Of a DNA stretch of 64,000 nt, positions 44,377 through 54,147 are shown one piece after another. Every line of letters begins with the position of its first letter. Within the stretch, counting starts at the first letter, position 1. The DNA comes from DAHUXN01 sp963729815 (GTDB lineage: Bacteria; Acidobacteriota; Terriglobia; Acidiferrales; UBA7541): assembly GCA_963729815.1 (NCBI GenBank), contig CAVSPU010000007.1, forward strand, positions 51,008-115,007, given 5' to 3'. The position numbers were made by a program, and so were the translations under genes. The notes below the pieces were generated by a model. It saw only the letters and a program-made list of their open reading frames with translations, ran no database searches and was not told the DNA's origin.

Positions 44377-47300
44377 GTGCGCTTCGACGATTGGAATCTG
44401 CGCCGCATTAAATCAAGTTTCGCAACTGCCAGCCGTTTCGTGATGAATCACCGGATCGGAGCCAGCATCCTGCTCTCCGCGATATTACTCGCCGTGGCGA
44501 TACTGCCGCTTATCGGCCAGCAACAACAGCAGCCCGCCGCGCGCCAGACACGCAAGGGAGAGAGCGAGCGCGATTCCGCGCTGCAAATCCGCAAACGGGC
44601 GCAATGGTTTTTCAATCAGCGCGCGTTTCCTCTTGGGTACATTCCGGCTGATGCACGTGTCAAGGCCGTGCGCCAGAAGGAGCAGATGCGCCAAGCGAAT
44701 GGCACGTACATGGGGCGCTTCGCTGCCTCGGAGGCAGCGGTGGTGAAAACCGGCGCGCGGACTTTTGGCAATCTGCCCATCACCATAAGCTCCACGCAGT
44801 GGACTCCGCTGGGGCCGCAACCGACTTCCAGCAGCTTTTTCGGCCTCACTTCGGGGCGCATGAACGCGCTCGCCGTGGACCCCTGCGATGCCACTGGCAA
44901 TACGGTTTATGCTGGCGCGGCGGAAGGCGGCGTCTGGAAGACAACCGATGGTGGCACGACCTGGACTCCGTTGACAGACAACCAGCTTTCCGTATCCAGT
45001 GGCTCGCTCGCCTTGGATCCGGTCCCCGGCGATTGCGTCGGCGGCCACACGGGAGCGATCTACTACGGAACGGGCGAAGAGAATTTCGCCTATGACAGTT
45101 TTTACGGCGCGGGCGTTTTGATCTCGCACGATGGTGGAAGCACATGGGCGAAAGACAACACGTTTGTTTCCGAAACGGCCGGAACTCCGCCAACGATTAC
45201 GCCGCAGAATTCCGGCGAGGCAGGCCCCTTCATCGGGACGATTTCCGTTGATCCGGCAACCAGTGGCGGCTCGCAGGTTCTTCTGGCTGCCGTCGAAGGT
45301 GTCAGCACGCAATCGCACTCTGGCATCTGGCGCTCGACCGACGGCGGCATGGACTGGACACTGGATCAACCCAGTTCTTATTCGGGAGACAACGGCGCGT
45401 TCGACAATGCAACCAGCGTCGCATTTGATCCCAACGACAGCACAGGAAATACCGCGTTTGCCGCTCTCGGGGTTCCCTTCTGCACAGGAACGAATGGCGC
45501 TTGCGACTCAACGACCGCGCAAGGCAACAACGGCCTTTATGAATCAACCAATAATGGCCAGAGCTGGACTCGTGTGCCGGGTCTCGATACAGCCGCCACT
45601 GGCGCCGGCCTAAGCTCCGCCAACTATGGCCGCATCACAATTGCGCTGGGACCTTCTCCGACGCCGAACGATCCCACACACACGGAAATCGTCGTCGCGA
45701 TCGCTGACATCACAACTTCGTCTTTCAATCTTCTTGGTGTTTTCAAGAGCGTCAATGGCGGTAGCACGTTCACCGCTATCACTACCGGAAGTGCGCCAGT
45801 CTTTTGCAATGCGCAGTGTTTTTACGATATGACCGTCGGCATCGATCCGACGAATGCAAATAAAATTCTCCTCGGCGGAGGCCCGGCCGCGTTGGGCCGC
45901 GACGCGAGCGGTAATACGATCAACGCGCAATGCGGCAGCTTTTCGGCTGGAGTTGGCGGCGTCTCCGACGTGATTATCTCAGTAGATGACGGGCAAAGCT
46001 GGAACGATGCCACCTGCGACAATTCGACCGGAAATTTCATTCACGTAGATACACACGCCTTTGCTTTCGATCCCAATGGCACCGTCTACGTTGGCAACGA
46101 CGGCGGCGTTTGGTCTTCGCCAAGCGGTTCGGGCAGCGTGCTTTCCGGTACGGGACAGCAGACATGGAACGACTTGAACGGTCCGCTGAATCTTACGCAG
46201 TTTTATCCCGGCAACTCCATTTCTCCGTCGAATCCGGAAATTGCTTTCGCCGGCTCGCAGGACAATGGCACGCAACAGTTCAATCCAGCAAATAATGGAA
46301 ATCTCTCGAACCCGCAGAACTGGATCGATACGGCTGCCTGCGGCGACGGCGGCTGGACAGCAATTGATCCCTCGACGCCGAGCACGATTTACGCCGCGTG
46401 CGAAGCGATCGGACAGCTTGGCGAAATCAACAAGAATCAGGAGGATGGATTCCCCGGCAGCGGTCAATTTTCGAACTGGATCGAGCTGGATACGCCAGCC
46501 ATGGACGCGGATAATGCGAATTTCGTTCCGCCCATGGTCATCGATCCCACTACGCCGCAGAACATTTACTTTGGTACGAGCCAGGTCTGGCAATCGACCA
46601 ACGGTGGAATTTCGTGGGCCGCGATTTTCAATACCGCGAGTGGTGCCGGCTGCAGCAACGGCTGCGTTCTGACGGCGCTCGACGTTGCGCCGAATTCCTC
46701 CGGCACCGTTTATGGCGGCACGGACACCGGTGCGGTTTTTGTCTCAACCAATGCGACGGCAGCGTCGCCGACATTCAGTGAAATCGATACTTCCAGCATG
46801 CCCGGCCGACAGGTTACCGGGGTTAGCGTTAGTTCGATGAACTCCCAGGTTGCCTTTGTCGGTTTCTCGGGCTTCTCCAGTTGCTCCGGCTGCGACGGCC
46901 TCGGCCACATTTACGAGTACAATGCCTCAAACGGCGGACAACCGTGGACGAACATCACCGGGAATCTGCCGGACACGCCGGTGGATGACATCGTCGTCGA
47001 TCCGAATGACTCGACGAATAGCACGCTTTATGTGGCCACCGATGTGGGCGTGTTCATGACTACCAACGCGAATGCTGCAACGCCTGCTTGGACCGAGCTT
47101 GCTCCGGGGCTGCCGCAAGTCGAATGCACGTCGCTGAAGCTGAACGAAACGGCGCGCATTCTGCAAGTCGGGACGCATGGCCGAGGCGTTTGGGATTTGC
47201 AACTCGGTGGCCTGCCAGCCAGCGCATTGACCGGAATCTTCCCGACGAGCACGACGGTCGGCACGGGCATCACGCTGACTTTGAATGGCCAGGGTTTCCC

Positions 47301-48027
47301 CAACAATCCAAACGTGAATTTCGGCACGACGCTGCTCACGCCCACGGCGTCGAGCGCAACCCAAATCACGGTCACTGTTCCCACCACGGCGGTTGCGAAT
47401 TCCGGTGTTGTGCCAGTCAGCATCGCAGGTGGCACGCCGGCGAATTCACTGAATTTCAGCGTCGAGGGCCCGCAGCCGACGCTTTCTGGAGTTTCTCCGC
47501 TGACCGTCACTGCGGGCACGGCTGCCACGTTGACGGTGAGCGGCAGTGGCTTTAGTGCGAATACGGAATTGCTCTGGACACCGTCCTCCAGCGGCACGCA
47601 GAACGGCATTTCAACCGCTCTGGCTCAGAACGCAAACTCGTTCAGTTGCAATGGCGGAAATTGCCAGTTCACCGTGACTGTCCCGGCAAATCTCTCCACC
47701 GTGTCTCTCACGCAGGTCGTTCCTGCGGCGCCGGTTGGCCGGGGACCGCATGGACCGGGAGCGTTCTGGCTTCTTGCCGCATTCTGCGCGGCCATCATTG
47801 GCATGCTGTTGCTCATCAACGTGCCGACGAAACGCCGTCTCGTCCTGGGCGCAACGCTGACGACTGTGTTCCTGCTCGCCCTGATCGGCGGTTGCAGCAG
47901 CAGCGGCCCCCCACCGAACAACGGAGGCGGTGGTGGCGGCAGCGTAACAATAGTCACCAACGCTTACAATCCAGCACCGGGCGGAGGGCTTTCCACGAAT
48001 AGTGTAAACGTTACCGATCAGCAGTAG
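44377..48027 (+). CDS. Giant exported BNR/sialidase-like propeller protein with IPT domains
   Basis: 1216 residues from a GTG preceded by GAGGAGGAG. An N-terminal signal anchor lies at about 28-47. The first ~940 residues carry at least seven BNR/Asp-box turns of the type SxDxGxTW: TTDGGTTW, SHDGGSTW, STDGGMDW, STNNGQSW, SVNGGSTF, SVDDGQSW, STNGGISW, as in sortilin- or sialidase-like propellers. Two IPT/TIG immunoglobulin-like domains follow (GIFPTSTTVGTGITLTLNGQ, in part, and GVSPLTVTAGTAATLTVSG). The end is odd: two hydrophobic helices (about 1126-1146 and 1154-1172), the second running into LIGGCSSSG and a Gly/Pro/Asn tail. No catalytic site was identified. It is probably a surface or periplasmic binding protein. 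Confidence 0.85.
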   Translation: MRFDDWNLRRIKSSFATASRFVMNHRIGASILLSAILLAVAILPLIGQQQQQPAARQTRKGESERDSALQIRKRAQWFFNQRAFPLGYIPADARVKAVRQKEQMRQANGTYMGRFAASEAAVVKTGARTFGNLPITISSTQWTPLGPQPTSSSFFGLTSGRMNALAVDPCDATGNTVYAGAAEGGVWKTTDGGTTWTPLTDNQLSVSSGSLALDPVPGDCVGGHTGAIYYGTGEENFAYDSFYGAGVLISHDGGSTWAKDNTFVSETAGTPPTITPQNSGEAGPFIGTISVDPATSGGSQVLLAAVEGVSTQSHSGIWRSTDGGMDWTLDQPSSYSGDNGAFDNATSVAFDPNDSTGNTAFAALGVPFCTGTNGACDSTTAQGNNGLYESTNNGQSWTRVPGLDTAATGAGLSSANYGRITIALGPSPTPNDPTHTEIVVAIADITTSSFNLLGVFKSVNGGSTFTAITTGSAPVFCNAQCFYDMTVGIDPTNANKILLGGGPAALGRDASGNTINAQCGSFSAGVGGVSDVIISVDDGQSWNDATCDNSTGNFIHVDTHAFAFDPNGTVYVGNDGGVWSSPSGSGSVLSGTGQQTWNDLNGPLNLTQFYPGNSISPSNPEIAFAGSQDNGTQQFNPANNGNLSNPQNWIDTAACGDGGWTAIDPSTPSTIYAACEAIGQLGEINKNQEDGFPGSGQFSNWIELDTPAMDADNANFVPPMVIDPTTPQNIYFGTSQVWQSTNGGISWAAIFNTASGAGCSNGCVLTALDVAPNSSGTVYGGTDTGAVFVSTNATAASPTFSEIDTSSMPGRQVTGVSVSSMNSQVAFVGFSGFSSCSGCDGLGHIYEYNASNGGQPWTNITGNLPDTPVDDIVVDPNDSTNSTLYVATDVGVFMTTNANAATPAWTELAPGLPQVECTSLKLNETARILQVGTHGRGVWDLQLGGLPASALTGIFPTSTTVGTGITLTLNGQGFPNNPNVNFGTTLLTPTASSATQITVTVPTTAVANSGVVPVSIAGGTPANSLNFSVEGPQPTLSGVSPLTVTAGTAATLTVSGSGFSANTELLWTPSSSGTQNGISTALAQNANSFSCNGGNCQFTVTVPANLSTVSLTQVVPAAPVGRGPHGPGAFWLLAAFCAAIIGMLLLINVPTKRRLVLGATLTTVFLLALIGGCSSSGPPPNNGGGGGGSVTIVTNAYNPAPGGGLSTNSVNVTDQQ

Positions 48028-48085
48028 AACCGCTTGGCGGCGGGGCGGGCAGAATTGCACGCCCCGTTTTTTGTCTTCTTTGGTC

Positions 48086-50755
48086 TCAGGACATCTGGCG
48101 CAGAACGTACTGCAGAATCCCGCCGTGCTTGTAATACGTCGCCTCGACTGGGGTGTCAATTCGGGCGATGGCGGAAATTATTTTTTCTTTTCCGGCCGCG
48201 TCGCGGGCGCGCACGCGCACAACCTTTCGCGGCTTGAATTGATCGGCGAGGCCTTCCACGTCAAAAGTCTCCTGACCTGTCAGCCCCAGCGACTTCGCCG
48301 TCTCGCCATTTTGAAATTCCAGCGGCACCACGCCCATGCCGATCAGATTGCTCCGGTGAATCCGCTCGAAGCTTTCCGCGAGCACGGCGCGCACGCCGAG
48401 CAGCAAAGTCCCTTTCGCCGCCCAGTCGCGCGATGACCCCGCGCCATATTCTTTGCCCGCGATCACGAGCAGCGGGACCTTGTCCGCGCGATATTTCTCC
48501 GCCGCATCGAAAATCGTCATCTTTTCACCGCCCGGCTGATGCAGCGTCCAGCCGCCTTCGGTCCCCGGCGCCAGTAAATTCCGCAGGCGGATATTCGCGA
48601 ACGTTCCGCGCATCATCACTTCGTGATTGCCGCGCCGCGCGCCGTAGGAATTGAAATCCTTCGGCTGCACGCCATGGGCGATCAGGTATTTTCCCGCCGG
48701 GCTGTCGGCGGGAATCGAACCCGCCGGTGAAATGTGATCCGTCGTCACGCTGTCGCCGAGCAAGGCCAGCACGCGCACGCCGTGCAAATCTTCAATCGCT
48801 CCCGGCTTCGGCGGCATGCCCTCGAAAAACGGCGGCAGCTTGACGTACGTCGATTTGGCGTCCCAGTTGTAAAGATCGCCTTCGGGCATCGGCAACGCGC
48901 GCCAGCGATTGTCGCCTGTAAAAACGTCCCGGTATTCCTTTTGGAACATCTCAGTGGTCACGGAGGACCGCATCAGCGTTTCCACTTCCTGCGGCGAAGG
49001 CCAGATATCGCGCAGATAAACCGGCTTGCCATCATGACCCGTACCCAGCGCATCTTTCTCCATGTCGAAGTCCATGCGCCCGGCGAGCGCGTAGGCGACG
49101 ACCAGCGGCGGCGATGCCAGGTAATTGGCGCGGCAGAGCGGATTGATGCGGCCCTCGAAATTCCTGTTGCCGCTCAGCACGGATACGGCCACGAGATCGT
49201 TTTCCTTGATGGCCTTGCTGATCGCTTCCGAGAGCGGCCCGCTGTTGCCGATGCACGTCGTGCAGCCATAGCCGACGAGGTGAAATCGCAGTTCTTCGAG
49301 GAAATGCATCAGCCCCGCTTTTTTCAGGTAGTCGCTCACCACCATCGAGCCGGGCGCGAGGCTGGTCTTCACCCAGGGCTTCGATTTCAGTCCGCGCTCC
49401 ACGGCTTTCTTCGCCAGAATTCCCGCGCCGAGCATGAGCGACGGGTTCGACGTGTTCGTGCAGCTTGTGATCGCGGCAATCACCACGGAGCCGTCGCTCA
49501 GTTCGAAACGGTCGCCGTTGTTTTGCACGTTCGCGTGCTTCGCCGCGGTCGTCAGCGACTTTTCAAAGACAGCCTTCGCTTGCGTCAGCGGTACTTTATC
49601 CTGCGGGCGTTTTGGCCCGGCAATCGTGGGCACCACGTCGCCCAAATCAAGTTCGAGCTTGTCGGAAAATTCCGGATCGGGCGTTTCATCGGTGCGAAAC
49701 AGCCCCTGCTCCTTCGTGTAGGCCTCCACCAGTCTCACTTGCCCTTCGTCGCGCCCGGTGAACCGCAAATAGGCGAGCGTTTCGGCGTCAACGGGGAAAA
49801 ATCCCATCGTTGCGCCATACTCGGGCGCCATGTTGCCGATTGTGGCGCGGTCCGGCAGCGTCAGGCTCGAAAGGCCTGTGCCGTAGAATTCCACGAATTT
49901 TCCGACGACGCCTTTCTTGCGCAGCATCTGCGTGACCGTGAGAACCAAATCCGTCGCCGTCGCGCCTTCGTGCAACCGGCCGTGCAACTTGAATCCCACC
50001 ACTTGCGGAATCAGCATGGATAACGGCTGGCCAAGCATCGCCGCTTCCGCTTCGATTCCGCCCACGCCCCAGCCGAATACGCCGAGGCCATTGACCATCG
50101 TCGTATGCGAATCCGTGCCCACCAGCGAATCGGGATACGCCCACTGCTTTCCCTCCGCTTCGCGGCGAAATACCACGCGCGACAAATACTCGAGATTCAC
50201 CTGATGGCAAATTCCTGTGTCCGGCGGCACGACTCTGAAATTTCGAAAGCTGTTCTGCCCCCAGCGCAGCAGCGCGTAGCGCTCCACGTTGCGCATGAAT
50301 TCCAATTCCGAATTGAACGCGAATGATTGCGCCGTGCCGAATTGGTCAACCTGCACCGAATGGTCAATCACCAGTTCGGCTGGAAACAGCGGATTGATCT
50401 TTTTCGCGTCGCCGCCCAGCTTGCTCATGGCCTCGCGCATCGCGGCAAGGTCGACGATCGCTGGCACGCCGGTGAAATCCTGGAGGAGCACGCGCGCAGG
50501 AAGAAAGGAAATTTCCTGCGAGGGCTCAGCCGCCGGCTCCCAGTTCGCCAATGCCGGAATATCCTCCGTGTGAACGAATTGCCCGTCTTCCTGCCGCAGC
50601 AAGTTCTCAAGCAGGATTTTAAGCGAGAACGGCAGGCGCGAGACTTTTCCCTTGCCCGCGCGTTCCAGCGTTTCCAAGCGGAAAATCTCGAACGATTCGT
50701 TTCCGACCCTAAGAGTCGAATGTGTATGGAAAGAATTCTTTGAAGCGGCAGCCAT
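48086..50755 (-). CDS. acnA: Aconitate hydratase
   Basis: 889 residues. Interconverts citrate and isocitrate through cis-aconitate. Family segments of AcnA/IRP1 are intact: ILLENLLRQEDG, LQDFTGVPAIVDLA, VDHSVQVD, GTDSHTTMVNGLGVFGWGVGG (in part), the cluster Cys in SCTNTSNPS and the pair in GCTTCIGNSGPL, GRINPLCRANYLASPPLVVAYALAG (in part), GDSVTTDHISPAGSI, NSYGARRGNHEVMMRGTFAN (in part), and GAGSSRDWAAKG before VLAESFERIHRSNL. Length is normal. Together with sucA it is the second TCA enzyme in the window. It is convergent with the propeller gene and diverges from the radical SAM gene. Confidence 0.97.
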   Translation of the reverse strand: MAAASKNSFHTHSTLRVGNESFEIFRLETLERAGKGKVSRLPFSLKILLENLLRQEDGQFVHTEDIPALANWEPAAEPSQEISFLPARVLLQDFTGVPAIVDLAAMREAMSKLGGDAKKINPLFPAELVIDHSVQVDQFGTAQSFAFNSELEFMRNVERYALLRWGQNSFRNFRVVPPDTGICHQVNLEYLSRVVFRREAEGKQWAYPDSLVGTDSHTTMVNGLGVFGWGVGGIEAEAAMLGQPLSMLIPQVVGFKLHGRLHEGATATDLVLTVTQMLRKKGVVGKFVEFYGTGLSSLTLPDRATIGNMAPEYGATMGFFPVDAETLAYLRFTGRDEGQVRLVEAYTKEQGLFRTDETPDPEFSDKLELDLGDVVPTIAGPKRPQDKVPLTQAKAVFEKSLTTAAKHANVQNNGDRFELSDGSVVIAAITSCTNTSNPSLMLGAGILAKKAVERGLKSKPWVKTSLAPGSMVVSDYLKKAGLMHFLEELRFHLVGYGCTTCIGNSGPLSEAISKAIKENDLVAVSVLSGNRNFEGRINPLCRANYLASPPLVVAYALAGRMDFDMEKDALGTGHDGKPVYLRDIWPSPQEVETLMRSSVTTEMFQKEYRDVFTGDNRWRALPMPEGDLYNWDAKSTYVKLPPFFEGMPPKPGAIEDLHGVRVLALLGDSVTTDHISPAGSIPADSPAGKYLIAHGVQPKDFNSYGARRGNHEVMMRGTFANIRLRNLLAPGTEGGWTLHQPGGEKMTIFDAAEKYRADKVPLLVIAGKEYGAGSSRDWAAKGTLLLGVRAVLAESFERIHRSNLIGMGVVPLEFQNGETAKSLGLTGQETFDVEGLADQFKPRKVVRVRARDAAGKEKIISAIARIDTPVEATYYKHGGILQYVLRQMS

Positions 50756-50894
50756 GGCGGAACGTCTGCTCCTCTCTGCAACCTTCCATGATAACGCAAT
50801 CGCTCGCTTGCGCTTTCAGAATTTGGTTTTCGCGCCGGCGCGATTTGTGCCGTCGGCTGGCTGCGTGCCATAATTTCAGAGTTGCCGCTTGCCG

Positions 50895-52334
50895 ATGAAA
50901 ATTGTCCTCATTTCGACATATGAGCTCGGCCGCCAGCCGTTCGGCCTAGCATCTCCCGCGGCGTGGCTGCGGGGGCGCGGCAATGAGGTCACCTGTCTGG
51001 ACCTCTCGCGCGAGCAGCTGCGCGAAGCCTCGCTTCGCGATGCGGCTCTCATCGCGTTCTACGTTCCCATGCATACGGCCACGCGCCTCGCAACGGAACT
51101 TCTCGGCGCCGTTCGCCGCCTCAACCCGGGCGCTCACATTTGCTTTTACGGCCTCTATGCTCCCGTTAATGAAGCCTGGCTGCGCAAACTTGGTGTCCAA
51201 ACGATTCTCGGCGGTGAATTCGAGCAAGGATTGTGCGACCTCGCGGTGCGAATCAAGGCAGGAAACTCGCGAGGCGCACAAACAGAACCGCTCATCTCCC
51301 TCGCGCGCCAAAAATTCGCCGTGCCGGATCGCACAGGCCTTGTCCCGCTTGGCGGATACGCTCGCTTGGTTTTGCCGGGCGGCGAGAAGCGCACCGTCGG
51401 CTACACGGAAGCAAGTCGCGGCTGCAAACATCTTTGCCGCCATTGCCCGATTGTGCCCGTTTATAACGGCGTTTTCCGCATCGTGGATCGAGATATCGTG
51501 CTTGCGGATATTCGCCAACAGGTCGCCGCCGGCGCGCAACACATCACTTTTGGGGATCCGGATTTTTTCAATGGCATTGGCCACGCGATTCCGCTCGTCG
51601 AAGCGCTGCACGATGAATTTCCCGAGGTAACTTACGACGCCACGATTAAAGTCGAACACTTGTTGAAACACGAGGAGCATTTGCCCGTTCTTCGCGAAAC
51701 CGGCTGTTTGTTCGTCACCAGCGCCGTCGAGTCCGTTGACGATGCAGTCCTCGAAAAACTGGATAAACGTCACACGCGCGCTGATTTTCTCGATGTCGCC
51801 GGGCGATTCCGCGAAATGGGCCTCACTTTGCAGCCGACGTTCTTGCCTTTCACGCCCTGGACCACGCTCGAAAGCTATCTGGATCTTCTCGAAGTCCTGC
51901 GTGCGAACGACCTCGTCGAGAATGTCGCGCCGATTCAGCTCGCGATCCGCCTGCTGATTCCCGCCGGCTCGCGCTTGCTTGAGCTTGGCGAAGTACGTGC
52001 GCTCGTCGCGCCGTTTGAAGAAGCCGCGATGGTTTTTCCGTGGACGCATTCCGACCCGCGCGTGGACGCGCTTTGCGAGGGACTGCAGCAAATCGTTCAC
52101 GCCGGAGAAAAGATGAACCGGCCGCGCTCGAGAATCTTCGAGCGAATCGAAGAAGCCGCGCGGCGCGCGGCTTGCGTACGTGAAACCGCGAAGCAGCAGC
52201 CGGTGCTGGCGTCGCGCGCGACGATCCCGTATCTCACCGAGCCCTGGTATTGTTGAGCCGAGCCAACCGGGGACCAGTTGGCCCCCATCGCCGAAGCGAG
52301 GAAGTCACTTCGCCAATCGGACGCTTTTGTGTGA
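50895..52334 (+). CDS. B12-binding radical SAM selenoprotein candidate (CUAEP tail)
   Basis: 479 residues if the TGA at 52254 is read as selenocysteine (U454); 453 residues if it is a stop. Residues ~1-125 form a cobalamin-binding-like Rossmann domain (KIVLISTYELGRQPFGLASP, FYVPMHTATR, CFYGLYAPVNEAWL). The radical SAM core has the CxxxCxxC cluster motif CKHLCRHC (Cys177, Cys181, Cys184), ITFGDPDFFNG and FVTSAVESVDD. Just before the TGA the frame reads YLTEPWYC, and after it AEP, then 22 more sense codons and a second TGA. Cys-Sec-Ala-Glu-Pro is the diagnostic tail of a described family of radical SAM (seleno)proteins (recalled, not checked). The start ATG has no strong ribosome-binding site. 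The ATP-grasp gene follows 41 bases later. Confidence 0.8.
52254..52282 (+). promoter_or_regulatory. Putative selenocysteine codon with SECIS-like hairpin
   Basis: TGA at 52254-52256 is followed after five bases by GCCAAC (52262-52267), a nine-base segment CGGGGACCA, and GTTGGC (52277-52282): six perfect pairs, with two more G-C pairs possible inside around a GGA apex after a C/A mismatch. A stem just past the UGA with G at the loop start fits the general bacterial SECIS pattern, though the loop is slightly nearer the UGA than in E. coli fdhF. Confidence 0.55.
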
Positions 52335-52375
52335 GGCTTCGCGAGGGCATCCTTGGCTTTGCACCGAATAGATGA

Positions 52376-53668
52376 ATGAACGCGACGCGCAAAAAACTGC
52401 TGATTCTCGCCAGCAAACTGGGTTACCAGACACGCGGCTTCGCTGACGCGGCCGATGCACTTGGTGTTGAGATTCAGTTTGCCACCGATCGCTGCCACAA
52501 GCTCGACGATCCGTGGAGCGACGGCGCGCTGCCGCTGCATTTCGAGGATCCGCAAGCCTCCGCGAAAGAAATTGCGCGGCAATTCGCGAAAAATCCGCCG
52601 GACGCAATTCTCGCTTTGGGCGACCGCCCCACATCAACCGCGGCGCACGCGGCTCGCGCGCTTGGCTTGCCGGGTAATGATCCCGATGCGGTTGAGCGCT
52701 GCCGCAACAAACTCGCCCAGCGCGAGGCGCTCCGCGCCGCCGGCTTGCCCGTTCCGGATTTCTTCGCCTTCGCAATCCATGAGCCGCTCGAAATCATTTT
52801 GCCGCGCGTGAAATTTCCGTGTGTCGTCAAACCGCTTTCGCTCGCCGCTAGCCAGGGCGTGATTCGCGCCGACGATGTCGATCAATTTCGGAGCGCGGTT
52901 ACACGCATACGCGCTCTTCTCGAATCTCCGGAGATTCAGGTGACGCGCGAAACAGGTCTCGATCGCTTGCTCGTCGAGAGATACATTCCGGGCAGGGAAG
53001 TCGCCGTTGAAGGCTTGCTCGATCGTGGCGATTTGCGGATTTTGGCGATTTTCGACAAGCCGGACCCGCTCGTGGGCCCGTACTTCGAGGAAACAATTTA
53101 CGTCACGCCGTCGCGTCTCTCTGACGCACAGCAACTCGCGTTGCGCGATTGTGCCTCGCGCTCCGTCCGCGCTCTCGGCCTCACCCACGGCCCCTTGCAC
53201 GCAGAGTTCAGAATCAATGAGCAAGGCCCGTGGGTCCTGGAAATCGCTCCGCGCCCCATTGGTGGGCTCTGCGCGCGCGCGCTTCGTTTTAGCCCTCGGC
53301 GAATTTCACTCGAAGAGCTTCTCTTGCGCCACGCGCTTGCCCTTGGAGGATTTGACATCGAACGCGAGGCCGAAGCGTCCGGCGTGATGATGATTCCCGT
53401 GCCACGCGGCGGAATCTTTGAGAATGTTGATGGCCTTGATGACGCCGAGCGCGTCCCAAACGTCACGGAAATTCGCATCACGGCCCGGCGGAAGGATTAC
53501 GTCGCGGCTTGGCCCGAGGGCGCGAGCTACCTAGGATTCATTTTCGCGCGGGCGTCGTCACCTGCGGAAGTCGAAGACGCGCTTCGCGCGGCGCACGCGA
53601 AGCTCCACTTCGGATTCTCCCCGCGCCTGCCTGTGGAGCATCCGATTACGGGAAAAATCTCCGCCTGA
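52376..53668 (+). CDS. ATP-grasp ligase, carbamoyl-phosphate-synthase/biotin-carboxylase-like
   Basis: 430 residues. An N-terminal Rossmann domain (KLLILASKLGYQTRGFADA, then DAILALGDRPT) precedes the ATP-grasp fold: FPCVVKPLSLAASQGVIRA (nucleotide-binding lysine and loop), LLVERYIPGREVAVEGLLD, HGPLHAEFRINEQGPWVLEI (Mg ligands, quoted in part) and ARPIGGL-like loop (APRPIGGLCARA). The C-terminal part (MMIPVPRGGIFENVDG) resembles the lid of L-amino-acid ligases. Such enzymes join a carboxylate to an amine or thiol using ATP. It lies directly behind the radical SAM selenoprotein candidate on the same strand. The two probably act in one pathway on an unknown small molecule. Confidence 0.88.
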   Translation: MNATRKKLLILASKLGYQTRGFADAADALGVEIQFATDRCHKLDDPWSDGALPLHFEDPQASAKEIARQFAKNPPDAILALGDRPTSTAAHAARALGLPGNDPDAVERCRNKLAQREALRAAGLPVPDFFAFAIHEPLEIILPRVKFPCVVKPLSLAASQGVIRADDVDQFRSAVTRIRALLESPEIQVTRETGLDRLLVERYIPGREVAVEGLLDRGDLRILAIFDKPDPLVGPYFEETIYVTPSRLSDAQQLALRDCASRSVRALGLTHGPLHAEFRINEQGPWVLEIAPRPIGGLCARALRFSPRRISLEELLLRHALALGGFDIEREAEASGVMMIPVPRGGIFENVDGLDDAERVPNVTEIRITARRKDYVAAWPEGASYLGFIFARASSPAEVEDALRAAHAKLHFGFSPRLPVEHPITGKISA

Positions 53669-53682
53669 CGCGAACTTCCGTT

Positions 53683-54012
53683 TTAGGCTTTGGATTTTTG
53701 CGGAACGTAGCCCGGAGGCAATTGCGCGCCTTCGCCGAAGAAAAACTTCTCCATTTGCTCTTCCATGATTTTCTGAGAACCCGAGTCGAGAGGATTCAAC
53801 CGGTATTCGTTCATCAGCATCTTCGAATACTCGATCCACATCTTCCAGCCTTCCTTGGAGACGCTATCGTAAATGCGTTTCCCCAACTCGCCTTTCCATG
53901 GAACGCGGTCAAGCCCGGGCATTTCGCGGCCGAATTTCACGCACTTCACCATGCGCGTCCCTGGCGGCGCCGCGGCTTGCGGCGGTTGTGGACTCTGACA
54001 GTCGTCAGCCAT
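53683..54012 (-). CDS. yggX: YggX-like Fe(II)-trafficking / oxidative damage protection protein
   Basis: 109 residues from the ATG at 54012 with GGAGG upstream. A Pro/Ala-rich start of ~20 residues precedes MVKCVKFGREMPGLDRVPW (one conserved Cys), GELGKRIYDSVSKEGWKMW, MLMNEYRLNP and a final EKFFFGEGAQLPPGYVP. This is the YggX signature (ELGKRI and LINE-type motifs). In enterobacteria it protects iron-sulfur proteins from oxidation. The N-terminal extension is unusual. Convergent with the ATP-grasp gene, only 14 bases apart. Confidence 0.88.
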   Translation of the reverse strand: MADDCQSPQPPQAAAPPGTRMVKCVKFGREMPGLDRVPWKGELGKRIYDSVSKEGWKMWIEYSKMLMNEYRLNPLDSGSQKIMEEQMEKFFFGEGAQLPPGYVPQKSKA

Positions 54013-54147
54013 TGATTCCTCCGAACTTTCGTACTCCATGCTTTGACGGCGCAACTCGAAGATACTGCAAAACTGCGCGAATTCCTAGAGGCGCGGGAAC
54101 GGGAAGAAATTTTTGATCTGCGTTTGCCGCCCGAGACGGCGGAATTT

